Shown: positions 44,511-53,419, counted from the stretch's first letter. The stretch: 64,000 nucleotides of DNA from Ferdinandcohnia sp036965045 (GCF_036965045.1 NZ_JBALOV010000041.1:13202-77201); one strand, 5' to 3'. Numbers and translations are program-made. Notes: a model not told the origin generated them from the letters alone.

Positions 44511-45860
44511 CTACTTCATAACCTCATATAATTCAAGAAATTTTGTATTGAAGTCCCCACCTACAAATTTTTCATGATTCATTAGCTTGAGATGGAAAGG
44601 AATTGTAGTATGGACACCATCTATGACAAATTCACTAAGGGCACGCTTCATTCTTGCGATTGCTTCTTCTCTAGTTGCACCATAAGTAATGAGCTTGGCA
44701 ATCATTGAATCATAATATGGAGGTATTGAATAACCTGGATATGCGGCAGAATCCACTCTCACTCCAAAACCACCTGGTGGTAGATACATGTCAATTCTTC
44801 CAGGTGAAGGCATGAAATTCTTCTCAGGATTCTCAGCATTAATTCGGCATTCAATTGCCCAACCATTAAATGTTACATCGCTTTGAGTTAATGAAAGCTT
44901 TTCTCCAGATGCAACTCGAATTTGTTCTTTAATTAAGTCTACACCGGTTACCATCTCAGTAACGGGATGCTCTACTTGAATTCTTGTATTCATTTCCATG
45001 AAATAGAATTTATCATTGATGTGATCATAGATAAATTCAATTGTTCCTGCACCTGAGTAATCAACAGCTTTAGCTGCTTTTACAGCTGCGTCACCCATTT
45101 TTTGTCTTGTTGCTTCATTTAAAGCAGGTGATGGAGTTTCTTCAACAAGTTTTTGCAAACGACGTTGAATTGAGCAATCTCTCTCTCCTAAATGTATCAC
45201 ATTTCCATAATTATCGGCTATTACTTGAATCTCAACATGACGGAAATCTTGTATATATTTTTCAATATATACGCCAGGGTTTCCAAAGGCAGTGGCTGCT
45301 TCTTGCTGAGTAATGTTGATACCTTTAACTAGCTCCTCTTCATCCTTAGCCACCCGGATTCCCTTACCACCGCCACCTGCAGTAGCTTTGATAATCACCG
45401 GGTAACCCATGTCATTTGCAAGTGCGATTGCCTCATCTGAATCCTTGATGATACCTTGTGAGCCGGGCACGATTGGTACTCCTGCTTCTCTCATCGTTTC
45501 TCGAGCAACATCCTTTGTCCCCATCTTGTTAATTGCTTCGGGGCTTGGACCAATGAAGGTTAGGTTAACTTCTCGGCACAGCTCTGCAAAATCTGCATTT
45601 TCAGCTAAAAAGCCATATCCAGGGTGAATCCCTTCACTCTCTGTCAGCTTTGCAACACTAATTATATTTGTGAAATTCAAATAGCTATCTTTTGACGACT
45701 TTGGACCAATACAATAGGCCTCATCTGCCAATTGAACGTGAAGCGATTCACGGTCTGCTTCAGAGAAAACGGCTACCGTTTCAATTCCAAGCTCTTTACA
45801 AGCTCGAATGATCCGAACTGCTATTTCTCCACGATTTGCTATTAATATCTTCTTTAACAT
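44511..45860 (-). CDS. accC: Acetyl-CoA carboxylase biotin carboxylase subunit
   Basis: An ATP-grasp enzyme (449 residues) that carboxylates biotin on AccB in the first step of fatty acid synthesis. The ATP loop is KATAGGGGKGIRVA, and active-site residues lie in HLGERDCSIQRRLQK and FMEMNTRIQVEHPVTE. It follows accB by 87 bp, a gap that contains an imperfect hairpin. It might also serve the MmdA-type carboxyltransferase at 8.4 kb, but there is no direct sign of this. Confidence 0.96.
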   Translation of the reverse strand: MLKKILIANRGEIAVRIIRACKELGIETVAVFSEADRESLHVQLADEAYCIGPKSSKDSYLNFTNIISVAKLTESEGIHPGYGFLAENADFAELCREVNLTFIGPSPEAINKMGTKDVARETMREAGVPIVPGSQGIIKDSDEAIALANDMGYPVIIKATAGGGGKGIRVAKDEEELVKGINITQQEAATAFGNPGVYIEKYIQDFRHVEIQVIADNYGNVIHLGERDCSIQRRLQKLVEETPSPALNEATRQKMGDAAVKAAKAVDYSGAGTIEFIYDHINDKFYFMEMNTRIQVEHPVTEMVTGVDLIKEQIRVASGEKLSLTQSDVTFNGWAIECRINAENPEKNFMPSPGRIDMYLPPGGFGVRVDSAAYPGYSIPPYYDSMIAKLITYGATREEAIARMKRALSEFVIDGVHTTIPFHLKLMNHEKFVGGDFNTKFLELYEVMK

Positions 45861-45947
45861 ACGGTCGCTCCTTACTTTATATGATGCTCAAAAAGTCTGG
45901 ACAAATAAGACAGTAGCGCCTTATCATCCACCTTTTTGAACAAGACT

Positions 45948-46448
45948 TTATGCTTTAACTAGGAATAATGGTTGGCCATACTCCACAAGCTGCCCATTTT
46001 CAACTAATATTTCAACGATTTCTCCATTCACTTCTGCTTCGATTTCGTTAAATAGCTTCATTGCTTCAACAATACATACAACAGAATCTTCTTTTACTTT
46101 ATCACCCTTTTGAACATATGCATCTGCATCAGGGGATGGAGATGCATAGAAAGTACCAACCATCGGTGAGACAATTTTATGTAGATTTTCATCAACTGTT
46201 GGTGCAGCCGAAACAGGTTCTGCTGGCTTTGCCTGTGGTTGTGCGGGCTGGGCAGCAGGCTGTGCTGCCTCAGTTACAACTGGAGCAACAGGCTGTGCTT
46301 GTACCTTGCTTTCAATAACTGTTGGAACAACTGCTTCTTTATTTTTTTTCATTTTTATTTTTGAGCCTTCGCTCTCAAATGTAAACTCATCAATATTTGA
46401 TTGATCGACTAACTTAATAAGCTCACGTAGCTCTTGAATTTTTAACAT
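45948..46448 (-). CDS. accB: Acetyl-CoA carboxylase biotin carboxyl carrier protein
   Basis: The biotin carrier of acetyl-CoA carboxylase (166 residues). An N-terminal helical part is followed by an Ala/Pro/Gln-rich linker (about 50-85). The biotinyl domain carries Lys131 in VEAMKLFNEIEAE. It starts with AAGGAG upstream and is the first gene of accB-accC-yqhY. Confidence 0.95.
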   Translation of the reverse strand: MLKIQELRELIKLVDQSNIDEFTFESEGSKIKMKKNKEAVVPTVIESKVQAQPVAPVVTEAAQPAAQPAQPQAKPAEPVSAAPTVDENLHKIVSPMVGTFYASPSPDADAYVQKGDKVKEDSVVCIVEAMKLFNEIEAEVNGEIVEILVENGQLVEYGQPLFLVKA

Positions 46449-46654
46449 TTGTTACACTCCTTGTGATTAACTCAAATTTATTTCAAAAATGTAGGTCAGC
46501 ATTTTATTGCTAGTATTAGTACCACATACTAATATGATACGATACTTAAAAGGTGCTTTTCAATAACTTGCGAAGATTTTTTACAGAAAACGTTATCATT
46601 ATTAAACAAATCATATCAAACTTTTTCCTTCTTTTCATTTTTTTATAAAAAAGA

Positions 46655-46686
46655 CAAAAAGCACGGCATTTGCACCGTGCTTTTTC
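46655..46686 (-). terminator. Terminator of the spoIIIA operon
   Basis: The perfect 11-bp stem AAAAAGCACGG/CCGTGCTTTTT lies just after the spoIIIAH stop and before accB. Both strands have flanking T or A tracts. Confidence 0.88.
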
Positions 46687-46692
46687 ATATGA

Positions 46693-47310
46693 TTATTTAT
46701 CTTCTTTACCAGTTAATTCAAATTGTACAGCAACATTTTGAAGGTTACCTAACTCGCTGCGTACAAGACGTAAGATCTCGTTAGCTTGTTTCTTTGAGCT
46801 ATCCTTTGATTTAACTGTAATTCTGATTTTGTCACCTTCTACGCGAACTAGAGCATCCTCGTAGTTATTACTTTTTATCATTGTTTCAATAATTTTTTCT
46901 TTTGTCTCAATCTCATCTAGTTTTTTCAAATCTTCATATGCTTGATTCTTTTGATCAGCAGTAAGTTCTGTTGATGCTGTTTGTGCCTCTAGTGTGCTTC
47001 TTAATTTGCTTCGGTGCTCGTCAACCTGAAGTCGTAATTCAGCAAACATATCATCACTTGAAACGGAAGAAATGACATTGCCATCTTCATCCTCTTCTAC
47101 AGTAACACTTGTACCTTCTTTATTTTCAGTGGATGTTTCCATATTTTCTTTGGATGTTTCTACATTTTCTTTTTCATTGTCCTTTTGCTCTTCCTGCTCC
47201 ATTGCCACATTATTATTGTTGTTTTCAGGTGTAGTAATATAATAGACTGACAACACAACAACTAGACTTAACATTGTTAATAACCATACCGTTTGTTTTT
47301 TCAATAACAT
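46693..47310 (-). CDS. spoIIIAH: Stage III sporulation protein AH (SpoIIIAH)
   Basis: A mother-cell membrane protein that pairs with forespore SpoIIQ across the intermembrane space. One N-terminal helix (about 7-25, TVWLLTMLSLVVVLSVYYI) is followed by an Asn/Glu-rich tether and a YscJ/FliF-like ring domain (about 95-205). The start was set at the ATG after AAAGGGGG (205 residues). Last gene of the operon. Confidence 0.94.
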   Translation of the reverse strand: MLLKKQTVWLLTMLSLVVVLSVYYITTPENNNNNVAMEQEEQKDNEKENVETSKENMETSTENKEGTSVTVEEDEDGNVISSVSSDDMFAELRLQVDEHRSKLRSTLEAQTASTELTADQKNQAYEDLKKLDEIETKEKIIETMIKSNNYEDALVRVEGDKIRITVKSKDSSKKQANEILRLVRSELGNLQNVAVQFELTGKEDK

Positions 47311-47311
47311 T

Positions 47312-47983
47312 TTATGAATCCCCCTTTGTTTTCCTTGGTACAACTGCTACCTTGTGATTTGGGACATCAAATCCCTTTGTAACAGCTTCCACTACCATTT
47401 GTTTTATTTTTGCGTTCTCAACACCCTTAGCGACGATTAGAACACTGCGAATTTCTGGCTTTTCAATTTTGAGAATAATTGGTGTTTCTGAATCCCCATT
47501 ACGGATGATGACAACCTGCTCATCACTTGTTATATCCTCTACTTGTCTTTTTCCACCGTCCCTATCCTCCTCATTAGTGATTTGGCTTTGGGTTACGGTG
47601 TTTTTTTCAAGTATTTTTGTTTCAGTGGCATCTACACTTACAGAAACAATCACATCCTCTACCCCAGCAATGGCTTCTAGTGCCTCCTTGAGCTCGTTTT
47701 CATAACGATCCTCATACTTTGATATTGCCAGTGTCAGGTCATCCTTTTGATTACCAAATGCTGGTTCATCTTTTACACTTGCTTCCGAAGAAGAAGCTGG
47801 AATGACAGAGGAAGTAGGTTTGTCACCGGAAAATAGATTGCTAATTAACATAAAGGCTATTCCAACTGCTAATAAAAGTAAGAAATATTGGTTTTTTTTG
47901 TTTCCCTTTTTATCTGGTGGTTCATCCTTAGACCCGGAGAACATCCCTTTAATTGTGTTCAGAATTCCTTTGTTCTTATCCAT
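47312..47983 (-). CDS. spoIIIAG: Stage III sporulation protein AG (SpoIIIAG)
   Basis: A 223-residue bitopic membrane protein that forms the large ring of the SpoIIIA-SpoIIQ channel. It has a basic N-terminus, one helix at about 32-48 and a ring-building domain (IAGVEDVIVSVSVDATETKIL ... VLIVAKGVENAKIK). It starts directly after the spoIIIAF stop. Confidence 0.93.
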   Translation of the reverse strand: MDKNKGILNTIKGMFSGSKDEPPDKKGNKKNQYFLLLLAVGIAFMLISNLFSGDKPTSSVIPASSSEASVKDEPAFGNQKDDLTLAISKYEDRYENELKEALEAIAGVEDVIVSVSVDATETKILEKNTVTQSQITNEEDRDGGKRQVEDITSDEQVVIIRNGDSETPIILKIEKPEIRSVLIVAKGVENAKIKQMVVEAVTKGFDVPNHKVAVVPRKTKGDS

Positions 47984-48625
47984 CTACGACTCTTTCCCCC
48001 CTTCCACAGTGACTACGATTTTTTCTGAGTCAATTTCCCATCGTGTAGATAGTGATTTTGTGATTGCTTTGACGTTGGTTTGATCTACTTTTTTATACAC
48101 TGGTTCAATCTGTTTGGAGGTATTAATCTCAACTGGTTTGACTACTGGGACATCATCAGGCTCGGCAGTCTCTTTTGATAACACCACCTCGATTGACTGA
48201 ATGTCATCCAAAGTAACAGTTTCCTTCACATCAACTTCACTTGAAAGGAATACATTTACTTCTTGAACTGTTAAATCGTATTCGCTTTGCACCAACTCCT
48301 CTTCAACTTCAGATTCCAATTGGACAGCCATCGTTTCTAAAATATATGCACGTTGTGAGGCTTGTATTTCTTTTTTCTTCAAATCTATTAAATTTTCTAG
48401 ATTTTTTTCTGATTGAACCGGTTTAAGATTCATATTTAACAAGGCTTGATCCAAATCGGATTTAAAAAGAGAGAACAACGGAGTTAAGATGATTAGGATT
48501 AACAACAGCCCTGTTACCATTTTTACGTATTTTTGCATACTCGAGCTTGGCAGCAGCATGTCCACAATGGTGGCAAGTAAAATAAATAAAATAATATTCG
48601 TTATCCATTCAGCTATAAAACTCAG
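47984..48625 (-). CDS. spoIIIAF: Stage III sporulation protein AF (SpoIIIAF)
   Basis: A membrane protein with two N-terminal helices (about 5-28 and 34-54) and a cytosolic or intermembrane domain. The start is unusual. GGAGGTG lies six bases before a CTG, and reading that CTG as Met gives MSFIAEWITNIILFIL, which fits the family N-terminus as I recall it. The only ATG in frame is seven codons upstream (48646), on the wrong side of the ribosome site and with a poor site of its own. Both readings leave the domain intact. Confidence 0.88.
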   Translation of the reverse strand: MSFIAEWITNIILFILLATIVDMLLPSSSMQKYVKMVTGLLLILIILTPLFSLFKSDLDQALLNMNLKPVQSEKNLENLIDLKKKEIQASQRAYILETMAVQLESEVEEELVQSEYDLTVQEVNVFLSSEVDVKETVTLDDIQSIEVVLSKETAEPDDVPVVKPVEINTSKQIEPVYKKVDQTNVKAITKSLSTRWEIDSEKIVVTVEGGKES

Positions 48626-48649
48626 TGTCCTCACCTCCAAACCCATTTC

Positions 48650-49846
48650 TTATCTGACCATCAAAGTCAAGTTTCCTGCTGCGACAATGACCGTGATGCT
48701 CAGGAAAAACATCAGAGAGACAATTGCTAATGCGGCAAAAATATATACAACACTTTTACTAATGATATCCAAGCAAGCAATAACTGGTCCTCCGCCAAGT
48801 GGTTGTAAGAGTGCGGCTGCTAGCTTATAAATTAAAGCTAATGACAATACCTTAATTGCCGGAAACGCAGCAATTAGCAGTAGAATGACCACCCCAAAGA
48901 TTCCAACTGTATTTTTTAAAATAACCGAAGCACTTATAACCGTATCGGTAGCATCTGTGAACATTCGGCCAATTACTGGTATAAAATTACCGGTAATAAA
49001 TTTTGCCGTTCGAATTGTAATTCCATCTGCAACTGCTGTCGTAGTACCTTGTACAGATATAACTCCAAGAAAAATGGTAAGGAACACGCCAATGATTCCA
49101 ATACTTACATTTCGGAGTAACTGGGCAAGCTGCGTCACTTTGTATTGTTCACTTAAAGTACTCACAATGCTCAGTAGAGCAGCCATGAACAAAAGAGGTA
49201 ATACGATATATTGAATCAAAAGCCCGCTTGTATTCATTAAAAATAATATCAGCGGATGGAAAAAGGCTGCTGATGCAATCCCACCTGATGATGCCACCAA
49301 AGCAAGCAATAAAGGCACAAGCGCTAAGATAAAGTTAATCATTGACTGGATGGCTTCCTCTGTGTACATGATCGCAACTCTGAAGCTATTTAATGCGATG
49401 ATAATGAGCACCATATAGACAATTGCGTAAGCCACTTTGCTGACAGCGCTTTTCTCAAATGAATTTTGCAAAGTTTGCAAAAACATACTAAAAACCGTAA
49501 GCATAATTAGTGTGCTAAGAAGCTTTCCATTTGCAATTAACTCGTGAAATACAAATTTGACAAGTCCAAGTAGCCACTCCTTCAATGACAGCTCCTTCTC
49601 GCCGCGAATGAATTCTAGTAAACTACCTTTTTGGCTCTCAGGTAAATATCCTCCATAATCCGTAACAATTTCATTCCAAAATTGTTGTATTTCATCGATG
49701 CCAAGGGTTTCTAGCTGTTCCTCAACTTGATCTTGAATTTGATTGTCGATAATTTCTTGTTGCGAGGGTGAGGCTTGTACAAATTGAGGTAAAGAAAAAA
49801 AGAAAAGAATAAAAAAAAGAAAAGAAAAAGCTTTGCCGCTGGTCAC
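48650..49846 (-). CDS. spoIIIAE: Stage III sporulation protein AE (SpoIIIAE)
   Basis: A polytopic mother-cell membrane protein (398 residues) of the SpoIIIA channel. A signal-like N-terminal helix (about 5-25) ends near FVQA, and about eight more membrane segments fill residues 90-398. The start was set at GTG after AAGGGGGTGG; the longer ATG frame overlaps spoIIIAD and precedes the ribosome site. Confidence 0.93.
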   Translation of the reverse strand: MTSGKAFSFLFFILFFFSLPQFVQASPSQQEIIDNQIQDQVEEQLETLGIDEIQQFWNEIVTDYGGYLPESQKGSLLEFIRGEKELSLKEWLLGLVKFVFHELIANGKLLSTLIMLTVFSMFLQTLQNSFEKSAVSKVAYAIVYMVLIIIALNSFRVAIMYTEEAIQSMINFILALVPLLLALVASSGGIASAAFFHPLILFLMNTSGLLIQYIVLPLLFMAALLSIVSTLSEQYKVTQLAQLLRNVSIGIIGVFLTIFLGVISVQGTTTAVADGITIRTAKFITGNFIPVIGRMFTDATDTVISASVILKNTVGIFGVVILLLIAAFPAIKVLSLALIYKLAAALLQPLGGGPVIACLDIISKSVVYIFAALAIVSLMFFLSITVIVAAGNLTLMVR

Positions 49847-49871
49847 CCAACCACCCCCTTGAAAACCAGAT

Positions 49872-50261
49872 TTAACTAGGAATAAGTCCAATGATTGTTT
49901 CTATTAATACTGTTAAAATTGGTATCGCCATTGCTAAAATTAAAATTTTTCCTCCGAGTTCAATCTTTGAGGCAATTGATCCTTGACCTGCATCCTTTGT
50001 AATTTGGGCTCCGAATTCTGCGATGTAGGCAATTCCAATGATTTTAAGAATGGTCTCCACATAAACTGTGTTCACATTAGCGTTAATCGCGACCTTCTCA
50101 AGCATCCGGATGATATCTGAAATTTCTCCGACTAAAAAGAGAAAAATCACACAGCCAATAAACACGACAAGCATAAAAGCAAAGGTAGGTTTTTGTTCTT
50201 TTACAATAAGTGCCAGAAAGGTTCCAATTAAACCTAATCCAACGATTTGTATAATCTCAAT
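49872..50261 (-). CDS. spoIIIAD: Stage III sporulation protein AD (SpoIIIAD), probable AUU start
   Basis: A small membrane protein of the channel with the family core NANVNTVYVETILKIIGIAYIAEFGAQITKDAGQG. The first ATG (50174) gives only 100 residues and lacks an N-terminal helix that the family has. In the same frame the sequence upstream encodes IEIIQIVGLGLIGTFLALIVKEQKPTFAF, which looks like family sequence, and an in-frame TGA lies two codons before it. No ATG, GTG or TTG is available there. An ATT at 50261 lies about nine bases after AAGGAGG, so translation probably starts at AUU (129 residues). Confidence 0.88.
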   Translation of the reverse strand: MEIIQIVGLGLIGTFLALIVKEQKPTFAFMLVVFIGCVIFLFLVGEISDIIRMLEKVAINANVNTVYVETILKIIGIAYIAEFGAQITKDAGQGSIASKIELGGKILILAMAIPILTVLIETIIGLIPS

Positions 50262-50275
50262 CGCTCATCCCCTCC

Positions 50276-50482
50276 TTACCCCTGAAAGAGGAATACAGCT
50301 TTGATCTTTTTAAAGAGGTCCTCTACGATTGTTGCAACCATAAACAGGATATAGATGAAGCCCAATAATGTAACCCACTGGGCATACTCCTTTTTACCCA
50401 TCTGATCTAGGATTGTATGGAGAAAGGCAACCACAATTCCTACACCGGCTATTTGAAAAATAATATTTACATCCACTCCCAT
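50276..50482 (-). CDS. spoIIIAC: Stage III sporulation protein AC (SpoIIIAC)
   Basis: A 68-residue protein with two transmembrane helices (about 8-26 and 34-55), typical of SpoIIIAC. Together with SpoIIIAD it forms part of the membrane portion of the channel. GGGGGAG precedes the ATG. Confidence 0.93.
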   Translation of the reverse strand: MGVDVNIIFQIAGVGIVVAFLHTILDQMGKKEYAQWVTLLGFIYILFMVATIVEDLFKKIKAVFLFQG

Positions 50483-50497
50483 TCGCTTCTTCTCCCC

Positions 50498-51013
50498 CTA
50501 AATCAATAAGATGACTACTAATAATCCAGACAAAAAGCCCAGGCTTTTCACCATTTTTTCATAACGTAATTGTCTATCTTTTGCTTCGTTTTCTTCTCGT
50601 TCAAGATGGGTAATCGCAAGTAAAATGTGCTTCTGTTGTGAGGTTCTGTCATGCTGACCAAGCGTCTCTCCAAACTGCTGAAGAATTTCGATTTCTCCTT
50701 GATGGAAAGCGGTCAACATGGATACCTCTTTCAGACTCTCATCCCAAGCAACCTTTACACTTACCTCACCTGTTTGAAGACGTTTTGCAAATCCTTCGAA
50801 AAAATAGGAAATAGGCTTTGGAATTTGTCGTGAAAGATGAGTAGCCACATCGATCAATGGAACATGTCCATACATAATTTCCGCTTCTAGTGATTGTAAT
50901 GCTGTTTTCAGCATCCTCAACTGGCGAGGTCGCTCACTCAATTTACGGGCCGCCTCAAATCCAGCCCATGTTGTGGCAAGTAATATTAAAACTGCACCGA
51001 TTATTTTTATCAT
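50498..51013 (-). CDS. spoIIIAB: Stage III sporulation protein AB (SpoIIIAB)
   Basis: A 171-residue protein with one helix at each end and a GspF-like helical cytosolic domain between them (RQLRMLKTALQSLEAEIMYG is the family mark). It likely contacts the SpoIIIAA ATPase. It starts directly after the spoIIIAA stop. Confidence 0.93.
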   Translation of the reverse strand: MIKIIGAVLILLATTWAGFEAARKLSERPRQLRMLKTALQSLEAEIMYGHVPLIDVATHLSRQIPKPISYFFEGFAKRLQTGEVSVKVAWDESLKEVSMLTAFHQGEIEILQQFGETLGQHDRTSQQKHILLAITHLEREENEAKDRQLRYEKMVKSLGFLSGLLVVILLI

Positions 51014-51937
51014 CTACGTCACGCTCACTTTTGGTAAAAGTTGCTTTCCAGTCGACCCTAGGATCGCTTTTACAGTACCTGGTCCATTTGTGCGTGATAG
51101 CTCTACAAATCTCTCGATTACCCCGGCATTAATTATTTTTTCTAGAGACGGCCGCTTAATAAGGTCGGAAAGCTGATGACCATGTGCGGTGACAATCAAG
51201 CTAACGCCCGCATTCACAGCCTCCATAATCGCCTGACTGTCTTCCTCTCTACCAATCTCGTCTACGATTAATACATCTGGACTCATCGAGCGGATCATCA
51301 TCATCATGCCCTCCGCCTTCGGACAGGCATCCAGGACATCTACTCTTGGTCCTAGTGAAGCTTGTGGAACCCCTTTTACACATCCTGCAATCTCAGATCG
51401 TTCATCAACTATCCCGACCTTCATTGCGGGAATGCCTCTCGATTCAATTCCCGAGCTGATCATCCTTGCAAGGTCCCTTAATAAGGTCGTTTTTCCGGTT
51501 TGCGGCGGACCAATGATGATGGTGTTTTTCCAATAGGAGTCATAAAGATATGGCGCAAGTGGTGCAGCGACGCCAATTTTTTGTTTGGCCACTCGAATGT
51601 TAAAAGAAGTAACATCGCGAATTGCTTTGACCATGCCATTTTCCGTAATGACCTTACCAGCTAGTCCCACTCGGTGCCCTCCTTGGATCGTGACATAGCC
51701 ACGTTTCAGTTCTTCCTCAAGTGTATAAATTGAGTACTGGCCTAGCTTGTTGAGAAGCTGAATGGCATCTTCGCCTGTAACGATATAGTTGAGGAATACT
51801 GGGATTCCATTCTCGATGATTTCTAGTGGTCTTGAGACCCTAATTCGAATTTCTTCCATTTTTTCTATGCGTTCTGGAGGATACTTGGTTATTAGGTTAG
51901 CGATTGATTTCGGTAAAACCTCGATTATTTGTTTCAT
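51014..51937 (-). CDS. spoIIIAA: Stage III sporulation protein AA (SpoIIIAA), secretion-type ATPase
   Basis: An ATPase related to type II/IV secretion motors that powers the SpoIIIA channel from the mother cell. Walker A GPPQTGKTTLLRDL and a Walker B-like VLIVDEIGRE are present. The start was set at the ATG after TGAGGAG (307 residues). A sigma-E type promoter lies about 35-60 bp upstream. Confidence 0.95.
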   Translation of the reverse strand: MKQIIEVLPKSIANLITKYPPERIEKMEEIRIRVSRPLEIIENGIPVFLNYIVTGEDAIQLLNKLGQYSIYTLEEELKRGYVTIQGGHRVGLAGKVITENGMVKAIRDVTSFNIRVAKQKIGVAAPLAPYLYDSYWKNTIIIGPPQTGKTTLLRDLARMISSGIESRGIPAMKVGIVDERSEIAGCVKGVPQASLGPRVDVLDACPKAEGMMMMIRSMSPDVLIVDEIGREEDSQAIMEAVNAGVSLIVTAHGHQLSDLIKRPSLEKIINAGVIERFVELSRTNGPGTVKAILGSTGKQLLPKVSVT

Positions 51938-51971
51938 AAAAGTAAACTCCTCACATACTCTCTCATATTTC

Positions 51972-51999
51972 AATGTATGCTAGCTTGACCACATTATGC
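51972..51999 (-). promoter_or_regulatory. Sigma-E promoter of the spoIIIA operon
   Basis: On minus, GCATAAT (51993-51999) and CATACATT (51972-51979) are 13 bp apart. They match the sigma-E -35 and -10 consensus (kmATAww, CATACAhT). Position and the mother-cell role of the operon agree. Confidence 0.75.
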
Positions 52000-52014
52000 C
52001 TACTCCTCTGATTT

Positions 52015-52299
52015 CTACCGGAAGATTCCATACAAAATAAACGCAACCCCAAGCCCTATGAAAATAAGCTTTGAATAAGACAGCTGGTCAGCCAATCCGA
52101 TTAGACCGATCGACATCGTCGCAATTAATATCAGTGGTCCCACAATCGCGAGCATTGCATTGACGGCTAGCGCTTTCTTCACATCATTAAAAGTCAGCAT
52201 TAAAATGGCCGCCGTAATCTCTAAGCAGCCAGAAATAATACGCAGCCCAGCCATTGTCAAAACAGTAGAATCAAACATCGAAAACATTCGTTTCATCAT
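52015..52299 (-). CDS. yqhV: Small membrane protein YqhV (DUF2619)
   Basis: A 94-residue protein with three predicted helices (about 12-34, 43-62, 72-92) and the pattern TMAGLRIISGCLEITAAILML. It sits ahead of spoIIIAA as in B. subtilis. Function is unknown. The ATG five bases after AGGTGG was chosen; the next codon is also ATG. Confidence 0.8.
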   Translation of the reverse strand: MMKRMFSMFDSTVLTMAGLRIISGCLEITAAILMLTFNDVKKALAVNAMLAIVGPLILIATMSIGLIGLADQLSYSKLIFIGLGVAFILYGIFR

Positions 52300-52514
52300 A
52301 GTCCCCACCTAATAAAATTTCATTTGTACAACCTATGCTTGTTCATGAAATTTCAGAAGCGAAAATTTTTTGGGGTGGATGGTGGAGAGGTGGGAGAGTT
52401 GCTGAGATGATTGGAGTTAATTGGATTTACCGATTTTTGGGTGTTTACGGGTTTCGTTTTTGCAAAATTTTAGAACATGGGGACATCTTTTGAATTTTGT
52501 AGGTTTACATTTCA

Positions 52515-52769
52515 CTAATTTTATCCATCTGAGCGCCTCTTCATCATGTTTACTGGTTACCAGTCTCCTAGATTTATCCACCTGAGTGCTTCTTTATCAC
52601 ATTTGCTGGTTATCTCTTTCCTAATTTTATCCATCTGGGTGCCTCTTCTTCATTTTTACAGGTTATTAATCTCCTAGATTTATCCATCTTTGTGTTTATT
52701 TTTCACGTTTACTGTTTCCCTTTCCTAATTTAATCCATCTTGGGTGCTTCTTTTTCTTTAAATTTACTC
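52515..52769. repeat. Degenerate 53-bp tandem array downstream of efp
   Basis: Five consecutive units start at 52515, 52568, 52621, 52674 and 52725, the first three exactly 53 bp long. Each begins CTAATTTTATCCATCTG or CTAGATTTATCCA and contains TG-GTGC.TCTT and GTTTACTGGTTA-like parts. The opening alternates (CTAATTTT, CTAGATTT), hinting at a 106-bp higher order. It fills half of the 520-bp gene-free gap between yqhV and efp. The rest (52320-52514) is AT/G-rich with no recognised feature. Confidence 0.75.
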
Positions 52770-52772
52770 AAA

Positions 52773-52803
52773 AAAAGAACCCACCGCTAACGGTGAGTCC
52801 TTA
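52773..52803 (-). terminator. Terminator of efp
   Basis: The stem GGACTCACCG/CGGTGGGTTC (wobble pairs allowed) with a TTAG loop is followed by T7 on minus. Confidence 0.85.
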
Positions 52804-52821
52804 ATAAAATCTCAATATAGA

Positions 52822-53379
52822 TTATGCACGTGAGATATAAGATCCTTCTTCTGTGTTGATGATTAACATATCCCCTTCGTTAATGAAGAATGGAACTTGA
52901 ACAATTAAACCTGTTTCAAGAGTAGCTGGTTTTGAACCGCCAGAAGCTGTATCTCCTTTGATGCCAGGCTCTGTTGCAACAACTTTAAGCTCAACTGTAT
53001 TAGGTAGTTCGACTCCAAGTGTTTCACTTTGGAACATCATGATGTGAACTTCCATATTTTCTTTTAAGAATTTTAACTCATACTCAATTGAAGATGCTGG
53101 CAGCTCGATTTGCTCGTAGGATTCATTGTCCATGAATACATGTGAATCACCATTTGCATATAGATACTGCATTCTGCGGTTTTCGATTTGTGCTTTTGCT
53201 ACTTTCTCACCAGCACGGAATGTTTTTTCTTGAACTGCCCCAGTACGAAGGTTACGAAGCTTTGAACGAACAAATGCAGCACCTTTACCTGGCTTCACGT
53301 GTTGGAAATCCATAACTCTCCAAATCCCGCCGTCTACTTCAATTGTCAAACCTGTACGAAAATCGTTAACTGAAATCAT
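52822..53379 (-). CDS. efp: Translation elongation factor P
   Basis: A three-domain, tRNA-like protein (185 residues) that rescues ribosomes stalled at polyproline. The modified-residue loop is FQHVKPGKGAAFVRSK, and its tip lysine is the usual target in Bacillus. TVELKVVATEPGIKGDTASGGSKPATLETG is the family signature. It starts after TTAGGAGG, 40 bp from pepQ. Confidence 0.97.
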   Translation of the reverse strand: MISVNDFRTGLTIEVDGGIWRVMDFQHVKPGKGAAFVRSKLRNLRTGAVQEKTFRAGEKVAKAQIENRRMQYLYANGDSHVFMDNESYEQIELPASSIEYELKFLKENMEVHIMMFQSETLGVELPNTVELKVVATEPGIKGDTASGGSKPATLETGLIVQVPFFINEGDMLIINTEEGSYISRA

Positions 53380-53419
53380 ATACTATTTCCTCCTAATTCA
53401 ATTGGCGACAAAACGTTGT

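Noticed and set aside
52515..52769. CRISPR array
   Set aside because: Units are degenerate over their whole length. There is no strictly conserved repeat alternating with unique spacers, and no cas genes are nearby. The same holds for 63429-63740.
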